Assembly: GCA_902791785.1 (NCBI GenBank)
Contig: CADAXH010000005.1
Location: forward strand, 1-29,641
Source of the DNA: an uncultured Ruminococcus sp.
Lineage (GTDB): Bacteria; Bacillota; Clostridia; Oscillospirales; CAG-272
DNA: 29,641 nucleotides
Reading direction: 5' to 3'
Shown: positions 1 to 7,630 of the stretch, in pieces
How the letters are laid out: the number at the start of each line of letters is the position of its first letter
Numbering within the stretch: the stretch's first letter is position 1
The notes under the pieces: generated by a model
What the model was told of the DNA's origin: nothing
What the model saw: the letters and a program-made list of their open reading frames with translations, nothing else
Database searches by the model: none
Translations under genes and position numbers: made by a program

Positions 1-1191
1 GATGCATACATCAGGGCACAGCTTGACAATTATCACGGATGCATTCCTTCTGACTGTCCTCACAGGGAAAGGCTCGGATACACCGGTGACGGACAGGGAA
101 CATTTGTGTCTGCACTCATGTGTCTGGAGTCGAAAGAACTGTACCTGAAATGGATGGAAGATATATTTGATTCCCAGGACAAAAAGTCAGGACATATTCC
201 GCACTCTTCACCTCTGATGGGAGGAGGCGGCGGACCCGGAGCATGGGGATGCGCCGCTGTAATTCTTCCTTATGAGTATTACAAATACTTTGGTGACACC
301 GACATTCTGAAGAAATACTACTCCGGGATGAAACACTGGATTGAATATCTCGAGTCAAGAACGGAAAATGGTCTGATAGTCAGGGAAGAAAGCGCAGAGC
401 CAAGAAGGATGGTATGGTGTTTTCTGGGCGACTGGGATGCAATTGGAAACATGACGCTTCCGGCAGTATTTGTCAACACCTGCTATTATATCGATGCTCT
501 TTCAAGCATGATTGAAATATGCAGTGTGACAGGCAATCAGGGTGACAAGGAATACTATGAAAAGCTGAAGACTGAAGCGGAAGCAGCAGTCAGAAATGAG
601 TTTTATGACGAAAAAACGGGCAGCTGGGCTTCAGATGAACAAGGCGCAAATGCGTTTGCAGTCTGGTGCAAACTCGACCGGGATGGCAGAGGTCTGCAAA
701 ACCTTTATTCAGACTACAAAGACCGGGAAATTCTGAACACGGGATTCTTTGCAACCGAAAAAATGGTCGGACAGTTTATGGATGCCGGAAAAACAGACGA
801 AATAGTCGGACTTCTGGAACGTTCTTTCAAAAAGATGATTGACAGTGATGCAACAACTCTTTGGGAGAGATTTGACGGTGTTTATTCACAGAATCACCAT
901 GCTTACGGAGGATTTGTAAGGCACTTCTTTGATTCTCTGGCCGGAATAAAACAGGCGGAAGGTTCTGTCGGATACAGAAAAGTAGTTATTTCTCCTAAGC
1001 TCTCGGAAAAGATTAAGAGAATTGACTGCACAATGAATCTCGGGGACGGGAAATCGGTTTCGGTATATGCAGATCCGGACAGGGTTGTCTGCACAATTCC
1101 GGATGGAATGGAGGCTGTCCTGGAATGCAGTGGCAGAATTTGGCAACTTGACAAAGGAATTAACAATATTTTTGTACAAAATTTAAGTTAA
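1..1191 (+). CDS. Alpha-L-rhamnosidase, GH78 family (C-terminal part, 5' end outside window)
   Basis: The reading frame is open from base 1, so the gene starts upstream; 396 residues are visible. GH78 enzymes remove terminal alpha-L-rhamnose from plant glycans and glycosides by an inverting mechanism in an (alpha/alpha)6 barrel. Visible hallmarks are the block DCPHRERLGYTGD at visible residues 18-30, which holds the family's acidic catalytic-site residues, and SDATTLWERFDG with Glu289, matching the region of the proposed general base, followed by NHHAYGG. The C-terminal 90 residues look like the usual beta-sandwich tail. No signal peptide can be judged because the N-terminus is missing. The next gene has its own promoter 18 bases after the stop, and I see no terminator between them. 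Family assignment is firm; the exact substrate is not. Confidence 0.9.
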   Translation, partial: DAYIRAQLDNYHGCIPSDCPHRERLGYTGDGQGTFVSALMCLESKELYLKWMEDIFDSQDKKSGHIPHSSPLMGGGGGPGAWGCAAVILPYEYYKYFGDTDILKKYYSGMKHWIEYLESRTENGLIVREESAEPRRMVWCFLGDWDAIGNMTLPAVFVNTCYYIDALSSMIEICSVTGNQGDKEYYEKLKTEAEAAVRNEFYDEKTGSWASDEQGANAFAVWCKLDRDGRGLQNLYSDYKDREILNTGFFATEKMVGQFMDAGKTDEIVGLLERSFKKMIDSDATTLWERFDGVYSQNHHAYGGFVRHFFDSLAGIKQAEGSVGYRKVVISPKLSEKIKRIDCTMNLGDGKSVSVYADPDRVVCTIPDGMEAVLECSGRIWQLDKGINNIFVQNLS

Positions 1192-1208
1192 ATTAATAAT
1201 ATACTATG

Positions 1209-1237
1209 TTGAAAGTGCCCAATTATTTTAGTAAAAT
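1209..1237 (+). promoter_or_regulatory. Sigma-A type promoter for the lipoprotein operon
   Basis: TTGAAA at 1209-1214 and TAAAAT at 1232-1237 are separated by exactly 17 bases. The site lies in the 78-base gap between the rhamnosidase gene and the first lipoprotein gene, about 30 bases upstream of the ATG at 1270. Its position suggests that the three tandem lipoprotein genes can be transcribed independently of the upstream GH78 gene. Confidence 0.6.
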
Positions 1238-1269
1238 TATGTTTGATAATAATCAATGGAGGTTTTTTC

Positions 1270-2826
1270 ATGAACAAGAAGATTATTTCACTGATAATTT
1301 CGATAATCATGGTTATTTCAGTTTTGTTGTTTGCTGTTTCATGTAATCCCAGTACGGATAAAGAAACAACTGCTACACAAAAGCAGACGACGGCAGAAAC
1401 TACTACAGCTGCCCAGCAGACTGAGACGACGGTTACCGAAGAAGAAACAACTGTGGAAGAAACAACTTCAGGCGAACCCACAGGCTATGAAAAAATGGCC
1501 GGATACGAAGATGTTGATTTCGGAGGCAAGACATTCCTCATTGCATCATACAATTACACAGACGAAGACTGGGCCAATGCCACAGAGTTCTGGGTTGAAG
1601 ATATTACAAATGATGCAGTCAACGATGCTGTTTATGACAGAAACAGAATGATGCAGACCCTGTACAACTGCAAAATTGAAGTAGACTCAGGCGGATGGGA
1701 CAACGGCTTCAACGCATCAGTTGCAGCAGGTGACGGAAAATACATTCTGGGTTCAACTGCAAGCTACGGCATTACAGGATGTTCAAAGAGCGGCAACTAC
1801 TACAACCTGCTTAAACTTGATGTCGACTGGACACAGCCGTGGTGGGATCAGAACTATATTCTTGACTCCAGCACAGACGGAAAGCTTTTCGCAATGGTTG
1901 GAGACTGGTCGATTCACACGATGAGCGCAACATGGATCATGTTCTACAACAAGGACGTTTATGAATCCAAATTCTCCGACACAGACATTTACCAGTTGGT
2001 CAGAGACAAGAAGTGGACCATGGATGCAATGGCTGACATGATCGACAAAGTCAAAAATGACGCAAACGGCGACTCAGTATATGAATTTTCAGAGGGTGCT
2101 GACGCTGATACAGTCGGAATGATGACAACTGCTCACAATGACAGAGGTCTGTATTTCGCAGCAGGTCTGAGATATGTCACAAAGACCGAAAACACTACAG
2201 ATGGTTCTTTTGTCACAGCTCTGACAAACCAGCCGACGGCAAATGACGTAATTGACAGACTTATTGAACTGTGCAACATGCCCGGATACATTTCAGGCGG
2301 ATACACTAACGTTCAGAAAGCCATCCAGAACGGAACAACTCTGTTTGCTGGAGAAGTTCTTGACGTTCTTAGAAGAATGGCTGGAGCAGAGAACCTGAGA
2401 GTCGGAGTACTTCCTCATCCGTTGTACAGCGAAGATCAGAGCGGTTATCACTGCTATGTAAACAACCAGGCATCAATCGTTGTTGCGCCCACATCATACT
2501 CGGATATGGAAACACTTGCGGACTTCTTCACATTGTTTGCATATCATTCATCCAAGATAGTAAGAAAAGCATTCATCAACACATATAAATACTCATATGC
2601 AAGTGATGAAGATTCAGCTGAAATGGTTGACCTTATACTCAACTGCCGTGTATATGATGTTGGTTATCTTAACGGATTCTCAACAAGTATGGACGGATAT
2701 GTCAGCACAATGATTTCAAACAAAAAGAATCAGTATGCGAAAGCTTCACAGAGCTTCTCCGCAAAGGACACGACTGCCATAGAAGAATTCAGGGCTGCTC
2801 TGGACGCAATCGACGACAACTATTAA
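1270..2826 (+). CDS. Solute-binding-type lipoprotein, paralog 1 of 4
   Basis: A 518-residue secreted lipoprotein. The signal peptide ends in the lipobox FAVSC with the lipidated Cys at residue 25. A Thr/Glu-rich linker (about residues 26-66) then holds the folded part off the membrane. The mature domain resembles ABC extracellular solute-binding proteins (family 1, sugar type): DVDFGGKTFLIAS near its start, a WTQPWWDQNYI segment, MFYNKDVYESKF, and KKWTMDAMADMIDKVKNDANGD. It ends in AIDDNY. I prefer ATG 1270 over an in-frame ATG at 1243 because TGGAGG at 1257-1262 lies directly before 1270 and the extra residues do not fit a signal peptide. It is the first of three tandem paralogs, 24 bases ahead of the next. 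A sugar-binding role follows from family resemblance and GH neighbours; the ligand is unknown. Confidence 0.85.
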   Translation: MNKKIISLIISIIMVISVLLFAVSCNPSTDKETTATQKQTTAETTTAAQQTETTVTEEETTVEETTSGEPTGYEKMAGYEDVDFGGKTFLIASYNYTDEDWANATEFWVEDITNDAVNDAVYDRNRMMQTLYNCKIEVDSGGWDNGFNASVAAGDGKYILGSTASYGITGCSKSGNYYNLLKLDVDWTQPWWDQNYILDSSTDGKLFAMVGDWSIHTMSATWIMFYNKDVYESKFSDTDIYQLVRDKKWTMDAMADMIDKVKNDANGDSVYEFSEGADADTVGMMTTAHNDRGLYFAAGLRYVTKTENTTDGSFVTALTNQPTANDVIDRLIELCNMPGYISGGYTNVQKAIQNGTTLFAGEVLDVLRRMAGAENLRVGVLPHPLYSEDQSGYHCYVNNQASIVVAPTSYSDMETLADFFTLFAYHSSKIVRKAFINTYKYSYASDEDSAEMVDLILNCRVYDVGYLNGFSTSMDGYVSTMISNKKNQYAKASQSFSAKDTTAIEEFRAALDAIDDNY

Positions 2827-2850
2827 TTATCCCGAAAGCTGAGGTAAATT

Positions 2851-4398
2851 ATGTGTAAAAAGGTTATTACCGCACTGCTCTCAGTGCTGATGGTGCTGTC
2901 TGTGATTCTGTTTGCTGTTTCATGCGGATCCAAAACCGATACAAAAGAAACAACAACCGGAAAAGAAACAACTGCAACAACTGCAGAACAAACAAATCAG
3001 ACTGAAACCACCACCGAAGAAGTGACAACAGAAGAGCTGACAACAGAATTAACCGGACGTGAAAAACTCAGCGGATATGAAGATGTGGATTTTGGTGGAA
3101 AGACATTTTTAATTGCATCCCATCTTGATTCTGACCCCGACTGGGCAAACGCAGCCGATTTCTGGGTGGAAGGCTTGACAAACAATGCCATAAACGACGC
3201 AGTTTTTGAGCGAAACAGAATTATGCAGACTCTTTATAACTGCAAAATCGAAGTGGACGACGGAGGCTGGGAAAACGGATTCAATGCGTCAGTAGCTTCA
3301 GGTGACGGAAGGTACATCCTGGGATCCGCCAACAGCCGCAGCGTAGTGAACCTTTCCAAAACCGGAAACTACTACAACCTGCTCAAAATGGATGTTGACT
3401 GGACACAGCCTTGGTGGGACCAGAACTATATCATTGATACAAGCACTGACGGAAAACTGTTCGGTGTACTCGGAGATTTTTCACTCCACGCAATGAGTGC
3501 CACCTGGATTATGTTCTATAACAAGGATGTGTACGAATCCAAATTCTCTGAAGCAGACATTTACGGACTTGTCAGGGAAAAGAAATGGACCTTTGACGTC
3601 ATGGCTGACATGATAGATAAAGTCAAAAATGATGCGAATGGTGATTCTCAGTACACATTCACTGAGGGTTCCGATGCAGACACTGTCGGTTTGATGACAA
3701 CAGCTCACAACGACAGAGGATTGTATTTCGCAGCAGGTCTGAGATATGTCACAAAGACAGAGCAGACCACAAACGGATCATTTGTTTCAGCATTGACAAA
3801 TCAGCCTACAGCAAATGACGTAATCGACAAGCTAATCGAAGTTGTAAACATGGAAGGATATATTTCCGGAGGATATACTGACGTTCAGAAAGCTATCCAG
3901 AACGGAACGACACTGTTTGCAGGAGAAGTTCTTGACGTTCTGAGAAGAATGGCCGGAGCAGAAAACCTCAGGGTTGGTGTGCTTCCTCATCCGATGCTCA
4001 ATGAGTCACAGGAAGGATATCACTGCTATGTCAATGACAAGGCAACTGTAGTTGTCGCTCCGACATCTTATTCGGACATGGATACTGTAGCTGACTTTCT
4101 GACATTGTTTGCATATCATTCTTCAATGCTTGTAAGACCGGCATATATCAATACATTCAAGTATTCATACTCAAGTGATGAGGAATCTGCAGAGATGCTG
4201 GATATCATATTCAGCTGCCGCATTTATGATGTAGGTTACATTGACGGATTCTCAACAAGCATGGACGGATATGTCAGCACAATGATTTCAAACAAGAAGA
4301 ATCAGTATACAAAAGCTTCACAGAGCTTTGCAACAAAAGACACAGCTGCAATAGAAGAATACAGAAATGCACTTGCGGCAATAGACGACAACTATTGA
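2851..4398 (+). CDS. Solute-binding-type lipoprotein, paralog 2 of 4
   Basis: A 515-residue paralog of the preceding gene with the same layout: signal peptide, lipobox FAVSC with Cys25, a Thr/Glu linker to about residue 65, then the binding-protein domain starting at DVDFGGKTFLIAS and ending in AIDDNY. GAGG at 2841-2844 sits 6 bases before the ATG. It is closest to paralog 1, sharing most of the core by eye, including long identical DNA blocks (2150-2186 with 3722-3758 and 2689-2723 with 4261-4295). These point to a recent duplication or gene conversion. Differences concentrate in the linker and in the stretch after the GDGRYILG motif. It probably captures a glycan fragment on the cell surface, but no permease is nearby. 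Confidence 0.85.
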   Translation: MCKKVITALLSVLMVLSVILFAVSCGSKTDTKETTTGKETTATTAEQTNQTETTTEEVTTEELTTELTGREKLSGYEDVDFGGKTFLIASHLDSDPDWANAADFWVEGLTNNAINDAVFERNRIMQTLYNCKIEVDDGGWENGFNASVASGDGRYILGSANSRSVVNLSKTGNYYNLLKMDVDWTQPWWDQNYIIDTSTDGKLFGVLGDFSLHAMSATWIMFYNKDVYESKFSEADIYGLVREKKWTFDVMADMIDKVKNDANGDSQYTFTEGSDADTVGLMTTAHNDRGLYFAAGLRYVTKTEQTTNGSFVSALTNQPTANDVIDKLIEVVNMEGYISGGYTDVQKAIQNGTTLFAGEVLDVLRRMAGAENLRVGVLPHPMLNESQEGYHCYVNDKATVVVAPTSYSDMDTVADFLTLFAYHSSMLVRPAYINTFKYSYSSDEESAEMLDIIFSCRIYDVGYIDGFSTSMDGYVSTMISNKKNQYTKASQSFATKDTAAIEEYRNALAAIDDNY

Positions 4399-4420
4399 TT
4401 CAGAACCTATGGGGGAAAAA

Positions 4421-5989
4421 ATGAGTAAAAAGATAATTACTGTTCTGCTTTCCGTCGTAATGGTGATCTCTGTAGTTATGTTTGCGGTTTCATGCAACGG
4501 TTCGACGTCAGTTGAAACAACAGCGAACCAGACCGAAACTGCCGAAACTACTACAAAAGAAAACGTTACAACTGCTGAAGTTACTCAGCTTACAACGGAA
4601 GAAACCACAACAGAAGAAATTACAACAGAGCTGACGGGAAGAGAGAAAATGCCGGGACATGAAAATGTCGATTTCGGCGGTCTTGCATTCCTGATTGCTT
4701 CAAACGACCAGGGAGTAGGCGACCCTGACTGGGACGACTCAAATGAATGGTGGGTCGAATCCATCAATAATGATGCAGTCAATGATGCCGTCTATGAGAG
4801 AAACCAGGTAATGGAAAAACTGTACAACTGCACCATTTCGGTTGACAACGGCGGCTGGGCAAACGGATTCTCGGCTGATGTCGCTTCCGGCGGGGGCAAG
4901 TATATAGGTGCCACTACACTTACAAACAGAAAGAATCTTGCAAACAGTCATTACTATAATCTGCTGAAGCTGGACTTCAATTTTGATGAAGAATGGTGGA
5001 ATCATGATTACATCGACTGTTTCAGCACCGACGGAAAGCTGTTCACAATGGCAGGAGACTGGTCCTGGCACATTATGAATTCAACATGGATAGTGTATTA
5101 CAACAAGGACGTATACGAATCCAAATTTGCTGATACAAATATTTATCAGCTAGTTAAAGAGAAAAAGTGGACATGGGACGTCATGATCAACATGATGGAA
5201 CAAATCAAGAACGACGTCAATGGTGACTCTTCATACACATTCTCAGACGGTGCGGATGCGGACATTCTCGGAATGGTAACTTCCGAACAGACAATTCAGG
5301 GCTGGTACTATGCTGCCGGACTGAATACAACTACAAAGAGCAGTGACGACTACAGGACAAGCACGTATGTAAACAGCCTTGTTGACGACAGAAACCAGGA
5401 TGTTGTTGACAAGATGATTACCATGTGCAACCTTGAGTCATATGAGCAGACTGGATACTCAAATGTTCCTGTTGCATTGAAGAACAAAACCACATTGTTT
5501 GGCGGTGAAGTTCTTGACGTTCTGAGAAGAATGTCAAATGCTGAAGATCTGAGAGTCGGTGTTCTTCCGATGCCTCTGTATCAGGAGGGACAGGAAAGAT
5601 ATTACTGCTATGCTCAGCCGAGAGGAATTTCAATTCTTGTTGTTCCTACTTCATATAAGAATCTTGATGTAATATCTCAGTTCTATACATTGTTTGCATA
5701 TCATTCAACAAAACTTGTTTACCCTGCATATCTCAATACATACAGATATACATACACTTCTGACGAAGAATCGGCAGAAATAGTAGGTTTGATACTTGAT
5801 TCTGTTGCATTTGACTTTTCAAATATTGCAGAACTTCAGGGATGCAGGGACTTCCTTGGATATCTTGCAACAATCGTTTCTAACAAGAAGAATCAGGTTG
5901 TTGCTGCAGGAAAGAGATATACAACCACTCTTGATGCAAGTCTGAATGAGTACAAAGAAAAAGTTGCTGCAGTAGACGATAATTATTAA
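4421..5989 (+). CDS. Solute-binding-type lipoprotein, paralog 3 of 4
   Basis: A 522-residue lipoprotein with lipobox FAVSC (Cys25) and the longest Thr/Glu linker of the set (to about residue 73). The domain shares NDAVNDAVYERN, YYNKDVYESKF, GGEVLDVLRRM and LRVGVLPMPLYQEGQ with its neighbours but is clearly more diverged, with its own middle region (EWWNHDYIDCFSTDG). It ends in AVDDNY. An in-frame ATG at 4409 exists, but GGGGGAA at 4411-4416 is the evident ribosome binding site for ATG 4421, and only this start gives a normal signal peptide. It lies 22 bases after paralog 2, so it is the last gene of the operon, and a strong terminator follows at 5996. The divergence suggests a different ligand or ligand size from paralogs 1 and 2; that is inference. 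Confidence 0.85.
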   Translation: MSKKIITVLLSVVMVISVVMFAVSCNGSTSVETTANQTETAETTTKENVTTAEVTQLTTEETTTEEITTELTGREKMPGHENVDFGGLAFLIASNDQGVGDPDWDDSNEWWVESINNDAVNDAVYERNQVMEKLYNCTISVDNGGWANGFSADVASGGGKYIGATTLTNRKNLANSHYYNLLKLDFNFDEEWWNHDYIDCFSTDGKLFTMAGDWSWHIMNSTWIVYYNKDVYESKFADTNIYQLVKEKKWTWDVMINMMEQIKNDVNGDSSYTFSDGADADILGMVTSEQTIQGWYYAAGLNTTTKSSDDYRTSTYVNSLVDDRNQDVVDKMITMCNLESYEQTGYSNVPVALKNKTTLFGGEVLDVLRRMSNAEDLRVGVLPMPLYQEGQERYYCYAQPRGISILVVPTSYKNLDVISQFYTLFAYHSTKLVYPAYLNTYRYTYTSDEESAEIVGLILDSVAFDFSNIAELQGCRDFLGYLATIVSNKKNQVVAAGKRYTTTLDASLNEYKEKVAAVDDNY

Positions 5990-5995
5990 TCTCAA

Positions 5996-6039
5996 GCATA
6001 ACAAAAACGGTGATCGGAAGATCACCGTTTTTGTTATGC
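5996..6039. terminator. Bidirectional intrinsic terminator between converging lipoprotein genes
   Basis: A perfect 20-bp inverted repeat (5996-6015 with 6020-6039) closes on a GGAA tetraloop, a GNRA-type loop. The GC core is flanked by AAAAA on one side and TTTTT on the other, so each strand yields a hairpin running into a U-rich tract. It lies 7 bases after paralog 3 and 10 bases beyond the stop of paralog 4, and can end both transcripts. Confidence 0.9.
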
Positions 6040-6048
6040 AGAATATTA

Positions 6049-7602
6049 TCAATAGTTGTCGTCAATACTTGCAATCAAAGCTCTGTAGTCGTCAATTTTC
6101 TGCTGTGTCTGAGCGGTATATTTTGTGGCTGCAGCAGTGAATTGTCCGGCTTTGTTCTGCTGAATCATTGTTGTCACATATCCATTGAAACTGCCTGAAA
6201 AATCTGCCAGATAACCGGGATCATAGCAAACGGAATTGAGGATTATATCCACCATCTCACCGGATTCTTCATCATGGGCATATATGTATTTATATGTGTT
6301 CAGGTAAGCAGGATATACCAGCTTGTATGAGTGGTATGCGAAGAGAGTCAGGAACTTTGAAGCTATTGAAATGTCTTTGTATGAAGTAGGGATACTGAGG
6401 AATGTGGCGTGGTTGTCCGGAAGATGATGATATCCGTCCTGATCTTCCGTTGCCATAGGCATGGGAAGAACACCCAGTCTCAGTCCCTCTGCGTCCTTTA
6501 CGTCAATCAGCTGGCCGAGTACATTGGATACAAACAGAGTGGTACCGTTTGCCATTCCTTTGTCGCAGTTTGAATATCCCTCTTCCAGGTATCCGTCGTT
6601 GTTGACGAGGTTGATTGCAGCCTGCAATGTATCCTGTCCCCTCGGATCGACAAGTGACGAAACAAAATATCCGTTATAGTCGTCTGAACTCTTGGTCACA
6701 TATCTGCATCCGCCTGCAAAATACAGACTTCTGTAGTTGTGAGCTGTTGACATGTATCCGATAATATCTGAGTCAGCGCCTTCGGAGAAGGTATATTTGG
6801 AATCTCCGTTTGCATCATATTTGACCCGGTCAATGAAATCTATCATGGCATCGAATGTCCATTTTTTATCCCTGACCATCTGATAGATGTCTATTCCTTC
6901 AAATTTTGAATCGTAAACATTTTTGTTGTAGTAACAAATCCAAACGGCTCTCTTTGCTATGAGAGAGAATGCTCCGCACATTGAAAACAGTTTGCCGTCA
7001 CAGCTGAGATCTCTGAAAAAGTCCTGGTCCCACCAGTCCTGAGTGAAATCAATGTCAAGTTTCAGGACGTTGTAGTAACTGTCTCCGGCGATGGCAAGTG
7101 CCTTGTAGCAGTTTGTCGTTCCCAGGTATTTTCCACCGCCTGAAGCAACATCTGCTTCATAAGCGGATCCGCCTGTCGCGTCAACTTCTATTGAGCAGTT
7201 ATACAGTTCTTTCATGACTTCATTTCTTTCGTATACAGCATCATTGATCGATTCATTTTTGATGCCTTCAACCCAGAAAGTGCTGTCGTCATGCCAGTTC
7301 TCGGACGGATCAGATACCGTTGCATTGAACAGGAATACAAGTCCTCCGAAATCCACATCTTCATAACCGGGCATTTTTTCTTTTCCCGTCAGTTCGGTTG
7401 TCTCGTCAGAAGTTGTGACTTCGTTTGAAGTTGTCTGTTCCTCGGTTTCTTTTTTCGTTGTCTGAATCGGAGCACTTGTTTCCAAAGAAGATTCGGAAGT
7501 GCTGCTACTGTCTTTGGAACCTGAAGAGCACGAAGCCAAAAACATCAATGCAGACAGGAAGAAAACAGCCGAAAGAATTAGTGCCAATAATCTTTTTGAC
7601 AT
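6049..7602 (-). CDS. Solute-binding-type lipoprotein, paralog 4 of 4, inverted
   Basis: A 517-residue lipoprotein with lipobox FLASC (Cys25), a linker richer in Ser than those of the other three, and the same domain: DVDFGGLVFLFN, NESINDAVYERNEVMKELYNCSIEV, DWWDQDFFRDLSCDGKLF, YYNKNVYDSKF and the C-terminal SIDDNY. It is the most diverged copy and lacks the LDVLRRM block, having VLGQLIDVKDAEGLRLGVLP instead. GGAGG lies 8 bases before the ATG. Only 28 bases separate it from the stop of the GH3 gene on the same strand, with no promoter visible in between, so the two are probably one transcript. This pairing with a beta-glucosidase suggests that it binds a beta-linked glucoside or oligosaccharide; that is inference from context alone. 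Confidence 0.85.
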   Translation of the reverse strand: MSKRLLALILSAVFFLSALMFLASCSSGSKDSSSTSESSLETSAPIQTTKKETEEQTTSNEVTTSDETTELTGKEKMPGYEDVDFGGLVFLFNATVSDPSENWHDDSTFWVEGIKNESINDAVYERNEVMKELYNCSIEVDATGGSAYEADVASGGGKYLGTTNCYKALAIAGDSYYNVLKLDIDFTQDWWDQDFFRDLSCDGKLFSMCGAFSLIAKRAVWICYYNKNVYDSKFEGIDIYQMVRDKKWTFDAMIDFIDRVKYDANGDSKYTFSEGADSDIIGYMSTAHNYRSLYFAGGCRYVTKSSDDYNGYFVSSLVDPRGQDTLQAAINLVNNDGYLEEGYSNCDKGMANGTTLFVSNVLGQLIDVKDAEGLRLGVLPMPMATEDQDGYHHLPDNHATFLSIPTSYKDISIASKFLTLFAYHSYKLVYPAYLNTYKYIYAHDEESGEMVDIILNSVCYDPGYLADFSGSFNGYVTTMIQQNKAGQFTAAATKYTAQTQQKIDDYRALIASIDDNY

Positions 7603-7630
7603 ATTGGTTCCTCCAAAAAATCTTTCTTTG

